A stretch of DNA of 64,000 nucleotides from assembly GCF_022436485.1 (NCBI RefSeq), contig NZ_JAKUDO010000001.1, positions 744,001 through 808,000 of the forward strand, read 5' to 3'. This document shows positions 29,595 to 38,357 of this stretch, one piece after another (the stretch's first letter is position 1; each line of letters opens with the position of its first letter). The position numbers and the translations under genes are program-made. This DNA is from Agrococcus sp. ARC_14 (lineage in GTDB: Bacteria > Actinomycetota > Actinomycetes > Actinomycetales > Microbacteriaceae). A model generated the notes under the pieces. It saw only the letters and a list, made by a program, of their open reading frames with translations, did no database searches and was not told where the DNA came from.

Positions 29595-30860
29595 ATGAGC
29601 AGCCAGCGCGTCCCCGGCGCCGTCGACACCTCGTCGATGGTGCCCCGCCACGGCCGCCTGCGCAGGCACTCCGGCATCGCGCACGTCTTCCGCTGGATCG
29701 CGCTCAGCATGGCGGTCGTGCTCGTCGCGGCCATCGGCGTCGTCGGCGTCTCGGTGCTGCGGCTCTCGACCGGTCTGCAGACGGTCGACCTCGGCGGCGA
29801 GGTGCCGCAGGCGCAGGGCGGCTTCGCCCCGTATGAGGGCGGCTTCACGATCCTGCTGGTCGGCTCCGATCAGCGCACCGGCCAGGGCGCCGAGTTCGGC
29901 GAGAACTCGTACGGCGAGGGCATGCTCAACGACGTGACGATGCTGCTGCACGTCAGCGACGACCACCAGCAGGCACGCGTCGTCTCGTTCCCACGCGACC
30001 TCGTGGTGGACTTCCCGGCATGTGAGGATCCCGAGACGGGTGTCACGCAGCCCGCGGCCTCGGGCGTGCAGTTCAATCAGGCGCTCTCGCGCGGCGGCCT
30101 CTCCTGCGTGGCGGAGGTGGTCACCGACATGACGGACATCGAGGTGCCCTACGCGGCGATGATCACCTTCCAGGGCGTCATCAGCATGTCGAGCGCCGTG
30201 GGCGGCGTCCCCGTGTGCTTCGCTGGCCCGATCGACGACCCCTGGACGGGGCTCGAGATCCCCGAGGCCGGCACCTACGACCTCGAGGGTGAGCAGGCGC
30301 TGCAGTTCCTGCGCTCGCGCCACGGCGTGGGCGACGGCTCCGACCTGGCGCGCATCTCCTCGCAGCAGGTGTTCCTCTCGTCGCTCGTGCGCACGCTGCA
30401 GTCGGATGCCGTGCTCACCGACTTCACGAAGCTGTACGCGATCTCGCAGGTGGCGCTCGAGAACATGACGCTCTCGAGCGGCCTCGGCGACATCGGAACG
30501 ATGGTGTCGATGGCCCGCGTGCTCGCCGACATCCCGCTCGAGACCATGCAGTTCGTGCTCTATCCGAACGTGCCGGAGGGCGCCCGCGTGTACCCGGACG
30601 AGGAGGCCGCAGACGAGCTGATGCGACGCATCCGCCTCGACCTCCCGATCGATCTCGGCGACGACTCGCTCGGCATCGGCTCGACCGACGAGACGCCGAC
30701 GCCGACGCCCGGCGCGAGCGAGACACCCGGCGCGACTGAGACGCCGGGCGCGACCGAGACGCCGGGTGCCACCCCAGAGCCGACGGAGTCCGCCGGCCTC
30801 GACGGCGTGATCGGCCAGGATGCATCGCAGGAGTCGTGCGTCGTCCCCTACGGCAGCTGA
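29595..30860 (+). CDS. LytR-CpsA-Psr (LCP) family cell-wall glycopolymer ligase
   Basis: Attaches lipid-linked wall polymers to peptidoglycan outside the membrane. The 421-residue protein has one N-terminal membrane helix (about 35-57) and the LCP domain with its conserved Arg/Asp sites: GSDQR, NDVTMLLHV, SFPRDLVVD and FNQALSRGG. A C-terminal Thr/Pro/Gly linker contains ETPGAT repeats. ATG 29595 was chosen over ATG 29571 because an AGGAGGAGG ribosome site lies just before it. It starts 36 bases after the tRNA-Ser gene. Confidence 0.9.
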   Translation: MSSQRVPGAVDTSSMVPRHGRLRRHSGIAHVFRWIALSMAVVLVAAIGVVGVSVLRLSTGLQTVDLGGEVPQAQGGFAPYEGGFTILLVGSDQRTGQGAEFGENSYGEGMLNDVTMLLHVSDDHQQARVVSFPRDLVVDFPACEDPETGVTQPAASGVQFNQALSRGGLSCVAEVVTDMTDIEVPYAAMITFQGVISMSSAVGGVPVCFAGPIDDPWTGLEIPEAGTYDLEGEQALQFLRSRHGVGDGSDLARISSQQVFLSSLVRTLQSDAVLTDFTKLYAISQVALENMTLSSGLGDIGTMVSMARVLADIPLETMQFVLYPNVPEGARVYPDEEAADELMRRIRLDLPIDLGDDSLGIGSTDETPTPTPGASETPGATETPGATETPGATPEPTESAGLDGVIGQDASQESCVVPYGS

Positions 30861-30890
30861 GGCCCACGCCGTCGGCGATCGCTCCACTCG

Positions 30891-30927
30891 CTGGTCGAGT
30901 AGGGCGCGCAACGCCCGTATCGAGACC
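30891..30927. repeat. Dispersed palindromic repeat, copy 1
   Basis: CTGGTCGAGTAG...CGTATCGAGACCA, an imperfect palindrome of 37 bases between the LCP gene and tRNA-Ser(GCU). Same family as the units at 36259, 36305 and 39991. Confidence 0.75.
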
Positions 30928-30977
30928 ACACCAGGACTTTGGTAGGCTTGCCGCTGGCCTGCCGACAGTCGGGTCGA

Positions 30978-31066
30978 GGAGACGTCGCATAGTCCGGCCG
31001 AGTGCACCACCCTGCTAAGGTGGAGTCCCCATTAGGGGACCGAGGGTTCAAATCCCTCCGTCTCCA
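30978..31066 (+). tRNA. tRNA-Ser(GCU)
   Basis: 89 bases. Acceptor GGAGACG pairs with CGTCTCC; anticodon loop CTGCTAA on a CCACC/GGTGG stem; large variable arm; T loop TTCAAAT. It reads AGC/AGU. Confidence 0.94.
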
Positions 31067-31070
31067 CGTC

Positions 31071-31102
31071 AAGGCCCCGCAGTCCACTGGACGCGGGGCC
31101 TT
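31071..31102 (+). terminator. Terminator of tRNA-Ser(GCU)
   Basis: AAGGCCCCGC and its perfect complement with a further GTCC/GGAC pairing inside, starting four bases after the tRNA. Confidence 0.75.
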
Positions 31103-31238
31103 CCTCGTGGGTCACGGACGAGCGAACACTGTTACGGGCATCGGCGCAATAGCGCATGTCTGATCTCATGCTGGCGCGACACGCTGGTGGAGGGTATTCT
31201 CGGCTGAGTCACGGCTCAAACACAGAGGATCGTCCCCC

Positions 31239-32768
31239 ATGCGCTCGCGCCCCCTCGCCCTCGCCGTCGCCCTCGTGGCGGCTGTGGGCATCGTCCTCCC
31301 GCTCGCTCCCACCCCCGCACCGCAGGCTGCTGCTGCGCCAGCGCCCATCGCGCAGGGCACGATCGTCGACCGCAACGCGGTCGCCGACCTCTCCGCGGTC
31401 TTCAACGCGATCAACACCTATCGCAGTGGCCAGGGCCTCCGCCCGCTGCGCTTCATGCCGCAGCTGCACACCATCGCGCAGTCGTGGAGCTATGAGCTCG
31501 GCCAGACCGATGCCTTCAAGCACCGCACGGGCTTCACCTCGCTCTATCCCGCTGGCTCGTCGCGTTCCGGCGAGATCATCGCGTGGCGCCGTGACGCAAA
31601 TGCAGCGGCGCTCGTGACGCAGTGGATCAACTCGCCCGCGCACAAGGCGCAGCTGCTGGGCGACTACACCGCCATGGGCGTCGGCGTCGCCACGGTCGAC
31701 GGCTACCAGGGCGCCTCACGCGCGAGCCTGGTCGGCACGACGAACTTCGGCCGCTACGTCGGATCGGCGCAGCCCACCACCTACGCCTCCGTCCAGGCCT
31801 GGGTGAACGCCGGCGGTCGTGTCGCGCCCGCGCCCGCGCCCGTACCGGATGCGCAGTACGTGCGGATCGCCGCGCGCGACACGATGCAGGCATCCGTCGA
31901 CATGAGCGTGCAGCGCAACCAGCCGTCGCGGGTGACCGAGGTCTACCTGGCGCCGAGCCACGTCTACTTCGAGGCGCTCTCGGCAGCGCCGGCCGCCGCG
32001 CGTGTCGACCGCGCGCTGCTCCTCGTCGAGCCCTCCGGGCCGTCGCAGGCGCTGCTCAACGAGCTCCGCAGGCTGAATCCGGGCACGGTCACGCTCGTGG
32101 GAGCGCCGAACGTGCTGCCCGATGCGACGCTCCGAGCCGTGCGCTCGGCGCTCCCCGGCAAGTCTGTGGTGCGCGTCGCGGGCAGCAACGCTCCGGAGAT
32201 CTCCGCCAACTTCGCCCTGGAGGAGTTCCCCGGCGCCGATCGCGTCTACGTCGCTGCCGAGCGCAACCTCTCCGACGTCATCTCTGCCTCCTCGGCGGCG
32301 GCGGCCCTGGGTGTGCCGCTCGTGCTGACGCCGCGGTCGACGACCATCCCGTCGAGCATCACCTCCTACTTCGCTGCCGAGCGCCCCTCGCGCGTCACCG
32401 TCGTCGGCGGCAGTCCGCAGCTGGCGAGCGCGCAGGAGCGCGCGATCGAGCGCGCCGGCTCCGGCATCAGCGCGACGCTGGTGCGCGAGCGCGACCGATT
32501 CCTCACCAACGCGTCGACGCTGCGCACCGCATGGTCCGGCCCGCAGGACGCCGCCTACCTGGCGTCGGCCCTGCAATTCGGCCACGCATTCGTCGGCTCG
32601 GCGATCGCCGCGGGCAATGGACCGGTCGCGCTGACCTCTATCGGCTGCGTGCCACCGGGACCCTTCTCGTTCGTCACCGGCTCGGTCGATCCGCAGCAGG
32701 TCGTGGCCCTCGGCATGGAGTGGACCGTGAGCGCGAACGCTGCCGCACTCGGCCGCTGCGCGAGCTGA
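31239..32768 (+). CDS. Secreted CAP-domain protein with putative cell-wall-binding repeats
   Basis: 509 residues with a Sec signal peptide (cleavage near AQAAAAPA, about residue 33). The SCP/CAP domain (about 45-175; [28 protein letters not shown]) is of the cysteine-poor bacterial type. The C-terminal 280 residues contain cell-wall-binding type 2 (CWB2-like) repeats: [44 protein letters not shown] and [10 protein letters not shown]. Probably attached to wall polymers non-covalently. The catalytic role of CAP proteins in bacteria is not established. Confidence 0.87.
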   Translation: MRSRPLALAVALVAAVGIVLPLAPTPAPQAAAAPAPIAQGTIVDRNAVADLSAVFNAINTYRSGQGLRPLRFMPQLHTIAQSWSYELGQTDAFKHRTGFTSLYPAGSSRSGEIIAWRRDANAAALVTQWINSPAHKAQLLGDYTAMGVGVATVDGYQGASRASLVGTTNFGRYVGSAQPTTYASVQAWVNAGGRVAPAPAPVPDAQYVRIAARDTMQASVDMSVQRNQPSRVTEVYLAPSHVYFEALSAAPAAARVDRALLLVEPSGPSQALLNELRRLNPGTVTLVGAPNVLPDATLRAVRSALPGKSVVRVAGSNAPEISANFALEEFPGADRVYVAAERNLSDVISASSAAAALGVPLVLTPRSTTIPSSITSYFAAERPSRVTVVGGSPQLASAQERAIERAGSGISATLVRERDRFLTNASTLRTAWSGPQDAAYLASALQFGHAFVGSAIAAGNGPVALTSIGCVPPGPFSFVTGSVDPQQVVALGMEWTVSANAAALGRCAS

Positions 32769-32886
32769 CAGAAAATTTCTCAGCGGAACCCGCTCTTCAC
32801 CCGCTAGGGTGGGGAGGGCGCAGGGCGGATCTTGCTCTGCGCTTTTGAACGCAGCGCCAAGCTGCATTGCATTGATTGAAGGAAAT

Positions 32887-33090
32887 ATGGCAACCGGCAC
32901 CGTCAAGTGGTTCGACTCCGGCAAGGGCTTCGGCTTCATCGCTCCGGACGACGGCGGCAAGGATCTGTTCGCTCACTACAGCCAGATCGTGTCCAACGGC
33001 TTCAAGACCCTCGAAGAGGCTCAGGCAGTCGAGTTCGAAATCGTCGAGGGCACCAAGGGCCCGCAGGCTGCGAACATTCGCCCCCTGTGA
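32887..33090 (+). CDS. Cold-shock protein (CspA family)
   Basis: 67 residues, a single cold-shock domain with both RNA-binding motifs intact (KGFGFI as RNP1 and DLFAHY as RNP2). Acts as an RNA chaperone and antiterminator. ATG 32887 is preceded by GAAGGA. About 75 bases of comparatively AT-rich leader separate it from an upstream promoter, as is typical of cold-shock mRNAs. Confidence 0.95.
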   Translation: MATGTVKWFDSGKGFGFIAPDDGGKDLFAHYSQIVSNGFKTLEEAQAVEFEIVEGTKGPQAANIRPL

Positions 33091-33130
33091 CCCTGGTCGC
33101 GTCCTCGTGACGCGGCTCGATTAGCGCTGA

Positions 33131-33163
33131 CGGCCAGGGATCAGTTAGACTGATCCCTGGCCG
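33131..33163 (+). terminator. Terminator after the cold-shock gene
   Basis: A perfect 14-bp stem (CGGCCAGGGATCAG and complement) around the loop TTAGA. Confidence 0.85.
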
Positions 33164-33173
33164 TTCGGCCATT

Positions 33174-33246
33174 GCGCCCGTAGCTCAACGGATAGAGCAT
33201 CTGACTACGGATCAGAAGGTTGGGGGTTCGAATCCCTCCGGGCGCG
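33174..33246 (+). tRNA. tRNA-Arg(ACG)
   Basis: 73 bases. Acceptor GCGCCCG pairs with CGGGCGC; anticodon loop CTACGGA on TCTGA/TCAGA; T loop TTCGAAT. The wobble adenosine must be deaminated to inosine by TadA, whose gene is at 44931. Confidence 0.95.
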
Positions 33247-33266
33247 CACTGTGTTGAGACAGTAGT

Positions 33267-33296
33267 GAAGGCCACTTGCGAGAGCAGGTGGCCTTC
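33267..33296 (+). terminator. Terminator of tRNA-Arg
   Basis: GAAGGCCAC and GTGGCCTTC, 9 bp perfect with weaker inner pairing, 21 bases after the tRNA. Confidence 0.7.
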
Positions 33297-33338
33297 GTGG
33301 TTTCCGGATGTGGCAGTGACCGCCCCTGGAAAGCCGAA

Positions 33339-33373
33339 GCCGCGGGCCGACTCTGGTGAGTCGACGCCGCGGC
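33339..33373 (-). terminator. Hairpin downstream of the 34-residue peptide gene
   Basis: GCCGCGG/CCGCGGC outer stem, small internal loop, CGACTC/GAGTCG inner stem, loop TGGT. It lies 20 bases beyond the stop of the minus-strand peptide ORF and would end its transcript. Confidence 0.5.
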
Positions 33374-33392
33374 CGCGGGTTCATGCTGGTCG

Positions 33393-33497
33393 TTACATGA
33401 TGATGTCGTCGTCGCCGGTGATGATCGACATGATGATGTCGTCGTCGCCCGCGATGGTGACCAGCAGGTGGATCGGAAGCTGCTCGAACCTCTTCAT
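33393..33497 (-). CDS. 34-residue peptide with duplicated GDDDIIM block, unknown
   Basis: Starts MKRFEQLPIHLLVTIA and ends with two copies of GDDDIIM separated by SIIT, closing on Met-TAA. A ribosome site AAGGAG lies six bases before ATG 33497, a TATAAA-like -10 is at 33537-33542, and a hairpin follows at 33339. The encoding DNA contains an exact 22-base direct repeat, including the codons of the block. No family is recognised. A short basic/hydrophobic head and an acidic-aliphatic repeat tail would suit a signalling, RiPP-type or leader peptide, but no modifying enzyme or exporter adjoins. It lies 93 bases downstream of osmC on the same strand and could also share its transcript. Confidence 0.6.
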   Translation of the reverse strand: MKRFEQLPIHLLVTIAGDDDIIMSIITGDDDIIM

Positions 33498-33536
33498 TGC
33501 ACTCCTTCGTGAAGCCGGATTACCCCGTCATCTCTG

Positions 33537-33542
33537 TTTATA
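33537..33542 (-). promoter_or_regulatory. Candidate -10 TATAAA for the 34-residue peptide gene
   Basis: Reads TATAAA on the minus strand, in a stretch distinctly richer in A and T than its surroundings, about 40 bases before ATG 33497. No good -35 is seen. Confidence 0.35.
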
Positions 33543-33589
33543 GACTGAAACGCGGGTGGCCGCCACTAGCAACTTTGCGCGATCTGAAA

Positions 33590-34012
33590 TCAGCCCTCGA
33601 GCGTGGCGGACTCCAGCGTGATCTCGACGCCCGCGAGCGCCTGCGACACGGGGCAGCCGGCCTTTGCCTGCTCGGCGAAATCTGCGAACTGCGTCTGGTC
33701 GATTCCCGGCACGCGGCCGCTGACGGTCAGCGCGCTGCCCGTGATGCCCGTGCCTGCGACGAACGACACCTTCGCAGCGGTGGCGAGCGACTCCGCGGGG
33801 TGGCCCGCTTCTGCCAGCGTGTTCGAGAGGGCCATCGAGAAGCAGGATGCGTGCGCACCGGCGATGAGCTCCTCGGGGGTCGAGCCGCCGCCGCTTTCGG
33901 CGCGGGCCTTCCAGGACATGTCGAAGCTCGATCCGGATCCCAGCGTGGCGGTTCCGCTGCCGGAGGCGAGGTCGCCGTTCCAGGTCGCGCTGGCGTTCGA
34001 GGTGATGGCCAT
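33590..34012 (-). CDS. OsmC/Ohr family peroxiredoxin
   Basis: Reduces organic hydroperoxides using a pair of cysteines. The 140 residues contain both: HASCFSMAL (about 57) and KAGCPVSQAL (about 120), with the STPEELIAGAHASC signature of the OsmC subfamily. AAGGAGG precedes ATG 34012. It is divergent from the antiporter gene, 95 bases apart. Confidence 0.92.
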   Translation of the reverse strand: MAITSNASATWNGDLASGSGTATLGSGSSFDMSWKARAESGGGSTPEELIAGAHASCFSMALSNTLAEAGHPAESLATAAKVSFVAGTGITGSALTVSGRVPGIDQTQFADFAEQAKAGCPVSQALAGVEITLESATLEG

Positions 34013-34095
34013 GAGTCCTCCTTGAGTCGCGCCGACGCGGCTCCCGTGTCGGCCCCTCCAGGCTATGGCGAAGCGCAGCCGAGAGAACAGGTGGA

Positions 34096-34101
34096 TACGA
34101 T
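34096..34101 (+). promoter_or_regulatory. -10 box TACGAT of the antiporter gene
   Basis: Six bases before ATG 34108; leaderless start likely. Confidence 0.5.
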
Positions 34102-34107
34102 CCGTTC

Positions 34108-35826
34108 ATGCACGGTGTGACCACAGAAGTGACCCTCGTGGTCGTCATCGGCATCCTCATCATCGGTGCCGTCGCCACGATCGCGAACCGCATCGGCGTC
34201 GCGGCACCCCTGCTGCTCGTGGTGCTGGGCGCGGGGATCTCGCTCGTGCCGGGCGTCCCGGGGATCGAGGTGCCGCCGGAGGTCTTCCTCACGATCATCC
34301 TGCCGCCGCTGCTGTACACGGCGGCGCTCAAGGTGCCGGCGGTCGACTTCCGGCGCAACCTGCGCGTGATCGGCTACCTCTCCGTCTTCCTCGTCGCCGT
34401 CAGCGCGCTGGCCGTCGCACTCGTGCTGCAGTCGCTCTGGCCGGTCGTCGGCTTCGCCGCGGCGCTCGCGCTCGGCGCTGTCGTGGCGCCGCCCGACGCC
34501 GTCGCCGCCACCGCGCTCGGCAAGCGCCTCGGCCTGCCCCCTCGCGTCGTGACGATCCTCGAGGGCGAAGGCCTCATCAACGACGCCACTGCGCTCGTGC
34601 TGCTGAGCACCGCCGTCGCCGCGATCACGCGCATCGGCAACTCCGACATCGAGGTCGGCCCGCTGCTCGGCGACTTCGCGCTCGCCGTGGTGGTCGCGCT
34701 CGTGGTCGGGGCCCTCGTCGGTGCCGCGACCGTGCGCATCCGCCAGTACGCCTCCGATCGCGCGATCGACACCGCCATCTCGCTCGCGACTCCCTTCCTC
34801 TCCTTCCTCGCGGCCGAGTCGCTGCACGGCTCCGGCATCGTCGCGGTCGTGATCACGGGACTCGTGATCGGCAACCGCAGCCAGGTGCGCATCCGCGCCA
34901 CCCGGCGCGCGCAGGAGTCGGCCACCTGGAGCACGTTCTCGCTCGTCGTCGAGAACGGGGTCTTCCTCACGATGGGCATGCAGCTGCCCGCGGTCCTCTC
35001 GGCGGTCGACGAGGGCGAGCGACACCTCGTCGGTGTCGTGCTCGTCGGCCTGCTGCTGTGCCTGGTGCTGCTCGTCGTGCGCTTCGCGTCGATGCCGCCG
35101 CTGCTGTGGTGGCTGCGCCGCACCGCGAAGCACCGCAGGCGCGACCACGAGCGGCTGGGGCAGCGGCTCGAGCAGGTGGACACCGAGTCGAAGCGAGGTA
35201 CGAAGCTGCGCCGAGCCCATGACATGCGGGGCCACGACATCGTCGCGCTGGCGGATCAGCGCCTCGGCTGGCGCGACATGCTGGCGATCGGCTGGGCGGG
35301 CATGCGCGGCGTCGTCACCGTCGCGGCGGTGCAGACGCTGCCGGCCGAGACGCCGATGCGGGCTGAGCTCGTGCTCATCGCGTTCGTCGTGGCGATCGTG
35401 ACGCTGCTCGTGCAGGGAGGCACGCTCGCCTGGCTCGTGCGGCTGCTGCACCTGACGCACGACGGCTCTGAGCGCCACAGGCGCGAGCTCGACGAGCTGC
35501 TCGGCGAGACGATCGAGGCGGGCATCGACGCGATGCAGCGCGAAGCCGAGGCGACGGGCATCGACGCGGCGCTCGTCGAGGCTGCGGGCGAGCGGATGCG
35601 GTCCCGTCGTGCGTGGGCGGCGCACGTCGCAGAGGTCGATCCGGACGACGCCACCACCGACGTCGCCCAGATCGCGCGGCTCCGCCATCTGGCGGTGGAT
35701 GCCGAGCGGATCTGGCTCGACCAGGTGCGCAAGAGCGGCCGCTTCGACTCGGCGACCGTGGGGGTGGTGCAGCGCATCATCGACCGCGAGGAGGTCGGGC
35801 TGCAGGCCGACGAGGACGAGCACTGA
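34108..35826 (+). CDS. Na+/H+ (or K+/H+) antiporter, CPA1 family
   Basis: 572 residues: about 12 membrane helices in the first 420, then a cytoplasmic helical tail. The ion-exchange signatures are GAVVAPPDAVAATAL (the Asp is the ion-binding acid) and EGEGLINDATALVL. It extrudes sodium or potassium against protons for pH and salt control. Ion specificity cannot be read. A long highly charged segment (about 335-375, RRRDHERLGQRLEQVDTE) interrupts the last helices, as in other actinobacterial members. Confidence 0.9.
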   Translation: MHGVTTEVTLVVVIGILIIGAVATIANRIGVAAPLLLVVLGAGISLVPGVPGIEVPPEVFLTIILPPLLYTAALKVPAVDFRRNLRVIGYLSVFLVAVSALAVALVLQSLWPVVGFAAALALGAVVAPPDAVAATALGKRLGLPPRVVTILEGEGLINDATALVLLSTAVAAITRIGNSDIEVGPLLGDFALAVVVALVVGALVGAATVRIRQYASDRAIDTAISLATPFLSFLAAESLHGSGIVAVVITGLVIGNRSQVRIRATRRAQESATWSTFSLVVENGVFLTMGMQLPAVLSAVDEGERHLVGVVLVGLLLCLVLLVVRFASMPPLLWWLRRTAKHRRRDHERLGQRLEQVDTESKRGTKLRRAHDMRGHDIVALADQRLGWRDMLAIGWAGMRGVVTVAAVQTLPAETPMRAELVLIAFVVAIVTLLVQGGTLAWLVRLLHLTHDGSERHRRELDELLGETIEAGIDAMQREAEATGIDAALVEAAGERMRSRRAWAAHVAEVDPDDATTDVAQIARLRHLAVDAERIWLDQVRKSGRFDSATVGVVQRIIDREEVGLQADEDEH

Positions 35827-35872
35827 GCCTCGCACGCCACGCGCGGCGCTGCGATCGTGCGAGGATTGACGC

Positions 35873-36244
35873 ATGACTGAGAAGCCTGAGATCGACGCGC
35901 CCGAAGGGCCCGCACCCACTGAGCTCGAGATCACCGACATCACCGTCGGCGACGGCGAGGAGGCGGTGACCGGCACGCAGGTCAGCGTCCACTACGTCGG
36001 CGTGACCCACTCCGGCGGCGAGGAGTTCGACGCCTCTTACGGCCGCGGCGCACCGCTCGAGTTCCCGCTCGGCGTCGGCATGGTCATCAAGGGCTGGGAG
36101 CAGGGCATCGAGGGGATGCGCGTCGGCGGCCGGCGCAAGCTGGTCATCCCGCCGCACCTCGCCTACGGCGAGCGCGGCGCCGGCGGCGTGATCGGCCCGA
36201 ACGAGACGCTGATCTTCGTCTGCGACCTGGTCGCCGTCAAGTAG
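35873..36244 (+). CDS. FKBP-type peptidyl-prolyl cis-trans isomerase
   Basis: 123 residues, cytoplasmic, a single FKBP domain: VSVHYVGVTHSGGEEFDASY, EFPLGVGMVIKGWEQGIEGM, RRKLVIPPHLAYGERG and ETLIFVCDLV, with the aromatic pocket residues (Tyr, Phe, Trp, Tyr) conserved. Catalyses proline isomerisation in folding. The nearest -10-like element is AGGATT just before the ATG. Confidence 0.94.
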   Translation: MTEKPEIDAPEGPAPTELEITDITVGDGEEAVTGTQVSVHYVGVTHSGGEEFDASYGRGAPLEFPLGVGMVIKGWEQGIEGMRVGGRRKLVIPPHLAYGERGAGGVIGPNETLIFVCDLVAVK

Positions 36245-36258
36245 CTTTCCGCGTCTCG

Positions 36259-36295
36259 CTGGTCGAGTAGCGGCCGCAGGCCGCATATCGAGACC
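36259..36295. repeat. Dispersed palindromic repeat, copy 2a
   Basis: CTGGTCGAGTAGCGGC...CATATCGAGACC, directly followed by an inverted copy at 36305. Sits between convergent genes. Confidence 0.8.
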
Positions 36296-36304
36296 GACGG
36301 ATTC

Positions 36305-36341
36305 GTCTCGATACGGCGTCTCCGGCGCCTACTCGACGAGC
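36305..36341. repeat. Dispersed palindromic repeat, copy 2b (inverted)
   Basis: GTCTCGATACGGCG...CTACTCGACGAGC, the reverse orientation of copy 2a. Together they can form a large cruciform and may terminate both converging transcripts. Confidence 0.8.
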
Positions 36342-36379
36342 GGGGGTTGCGGCGCCTGCTCGACGCGCGGGGTCTGCGG

Positions 36380-37723
36380 CTAGAGCGCCTTGCCCGGGTT
36401 CAGGATCCCGAGCGGGTCGAACGCCGCCTTCACCGCCTGCTGCAGCGCCAGCTGCCGCTCGCCCAGCTCGTCGACGAGCCAGCGGCGCTTCAGGATGCCG
36501 ACACCGTGCTCGCCCGTCAGGGTGCCGCCGAGCGCGAGCCCTGCGGCGAACACCTCGTTCGCGCACGCCCAGACCGCCTCGCTCGGCTCCGGCTCGTCGA
36601 ACACGAAGGTCGGGTGCAGGTTGCCGTCGCCGGCGTGCGCGGTGACGACGAGCCGCACGCCGTGCCGCTGCGCCGCCTCGTGGCAGGCCCGGAACATGTC
36701 CGCCATCCGCGAGCGCGGCACCGCGATGTCCTCCACCAGCACGTTCCCGAACGACTCGAGCGCGAAGTGCACCTGCCTGCGCACCTGCACCGGGGCATCC
36801 GACTCGCTCAGGTCGTCCGTGCGCTCGACACGGCCGCCGTGGGCGCTGAGGATCTGCGCGACCGTCTCGGAGGTCGCCTCGGCGCCCAGGTCGTCGGTCT
36901 GCACGAGCACGAACGCGCCCGTCATGGCGCGGCCGGTGTAGGCCGCGAGCATCGAGACCGCGTCTCGGCCGACGAGCTCCATGATGGCGGGACGGATGCG
37001 CGCGGCGGTGATGGCCGTGCAGGCCGCGGCCGCGATGGCCTCGTCGTCGAAGAACGCGCCCACCGTCCAGACTGTGCCGTCGACGAGCGGGCGCAGCTTG
37101 AGCGTCGCGCCGACCACGATGCCGAGCGTGCCCTCCGAGCCGATCATGAGCGCGGTCAGATCGAGGCCGGTCACGCCCTTGACGGTGCGATGGCCGGTGG
37201 AGATGAGGCTGCCGTCGGCGAGCACGACGTCGAGCGCGAGCACCCATTCGCGCGTCACGCCGTACTTCGCGCACAGGAGGCCACCCGCGTTGGTGGCGAT
37301 GTTGCCGCCCACGGAGGAGATGGCGCGACTGGCCGGGTCGGGCGGCCACCAGAGGCCGTGGCTGGCGAGCATGTCGTTCAGCTCGGCGTTGCGGATGCCG
37401 GGCTCGACCACGCAGGACTGGTCGATGATCGAGACGTCGAGGAGGCGCCGCATGGTGTCCACCGAGACCACGAGCTCGCCGCCGCCCGCGATCGCGCCGC
37501 CCGCGAGGCCGGTGCCGGCCGCGCGCGGCACCACCGGCACGCCGTGCTCGCTGGCCCAGCGCATCGCGATCTGCACGTGCTCGGCCGACTCCGCCTCGAC
37601 GATCGCCAGTGGAGCTGCGGGGGCGCGGTGGCCCGACTTGTCGGCCCGCACCCCGTCGAGCGCTGCCGGGGCGGTGACGACGACGTGCGCGGGCAGCGCC
37701 GCGCGCAGCGCATCGAGACTCAT
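36380..37723 (-). CDS. FAD-linked oxidase (glycolate oxidase GlcD/D-lactate dehydrogenase type)
   Basis: 447 residues. N-terminal FAD-binding PCMH domain (VVPRAAGTGLAGGAIAGGGELVVS and SVGGNIATNAGGLLCAKYG) and C-terminal FAD-oxidase domain ending GDGNLHPTFVFD, GEHGVGILKRRWL and LNPGKAL. Oxidises a 2-hydroxy acid such as glycolate or D-lactate and passes electrons to an unknown acceptor; partner GlcE/GlcF genes are absent, so a single-subunit enzyme is likely. The ATG overlaps the stop of the upstream phosphatase gene (ATGA). Confidence 0.9.
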   Translation of the reverse strand: MSLDALRAALPAHVVVTAPAALDGVRADKSGHRAPAAPLAIVEAESAEHVQIAMRWASEHGVPVVPRAAGTGLAGGAIAGGGELVVSVDTMRRLLDVSIIDQSCVVEPGIRNAELNDMLASHGLWWPPDPASRAISSVGGNIATNAGGLLCAKYGVTREWVLALDVVLADGSLISTGHRTVKGVTGLDLTALMIGSEGTLGIVVGATLKLRPLVDGTVWTVGAFFDDEAIAAAACTAITAARIRPAIMELVGRDAVSMLAAYTGRAMTGAFVLVQTDDLGAEATSETVAQILSAHGGRVERTDDLSESDAPVQVRRQVHFALESFGNVLVEDIAVPRSRMADMFRACHEAAQRHGVRLVVTAHAGDGNLHPTFVFDEPEPSEAVWACANEVFAAGLALGGTLTGEHGVGILKRRWLVDELGERQLALQQAVKAAFDPLGILNPGKAL

Positions 37724-38265
37724 CGCAGCACGAGGCCGTCGGTGAGCTTCCAACCGCCGGGTGTGCCGGTGAAGCGCACGGAATGCGCGTTGTCGGGGGT
37801 GTCGGTCTCGATGCCCATGACGTGGTCGGCGAAGGCGCGGATGAAGGTGCCGTGCGCCACGATCACGAGTGCGTCGACCGGGTGCGCGGCGGCGACCTCG
37901 TCGATCGCGGGGACGGCGCGGCGCTGCAGTTCCTCGAACGACTCCTCACCGGGCCAGTCGTCGCCGAAGCGAGCGACCGCCTCCGCCTTGGTGAGCCCCT
38001 CGGCCTCGCCGTAGGCGCGCTCGATCAGGCTCGCGTAGCGGCCGCCGACCTCGAGGCCGAGCTCCGCGGCGATGATGTCGGCGGTGACGGCCGCTCGCTC
38101 CAGCGTCGACGACACCACCGCATCCCACACCTCATCGGCGAGCAGCCGCGCTGCCGTGTGCGCCTGCTCGATGCCGGTCTCGTTGAGCGGGATGTCGCTC
38201 GAGCCCTGCAGGCGGCCGTCGCGGTTGTAGTCGGTCTGGCCATGTCTGACGAGGGCGATCTCCAT
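37720..38265 (-). CDS. Histidine phosphatase (phosphoglycerate mutase-like)
   Basis: 181 residues with the catalytic RHG (ALVRHGQTDYNRDGRLQG), the phosphate-pocket VVSSTLERAA and the second His in VIVAHGTFIRAF. Broad phosphomonoesterase family; substrate unknown. First gene of a two-gene minus-strand operon with the FAD-linked oxidase; a metabolic link (for example a 2-phosphoglycolate step before glycolate oxidation) is only inference. A TAGGCT box precedes the ATG by six bases. Confidence 0.87.
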   Translation of the reverse strand: MEIALVRHGQTDYNRDGRLQGSSDIPLNETGIEQAHTAARLLADEVWDAVVSSTLERAAVTADIIAAELGLEVGGRYASLIERAYGEAEGLTKAEAVARFGDDWPGEESFEELQRRAVPAIDEVAAAHPVDALVIVAHGTFIRAFADHVMGIETDTPDNAHSVRFTGTPGGWKLTDGLVLR

Positions 38266-38271
38266 GCCTCG

Positions 38272-38277
38272 AGCCTA
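38272..38277 (-). promoter_or_regulatory. -10 box TAGGCT, leaderless start at 38265
   Basis: Six bases before the histidine phosphatase ATG. Confidence 0.55.
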
Positions 38278-38357
38278 GGGCGGCTCCGGCGCCGACAATC
38301 CACAACCTCACATCTCGGGCCCCCCGAGCGTTGGCAAGGTATGAGAGGAATTGCAGC

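Noticed and set aside
33397..33543. Plus-strand frame reading MMMSSSPVMIDMMMSSSP
   Set aside because: It is the complement of the 34-residue peptide gene and has no ribosome site; the minus strand has one.
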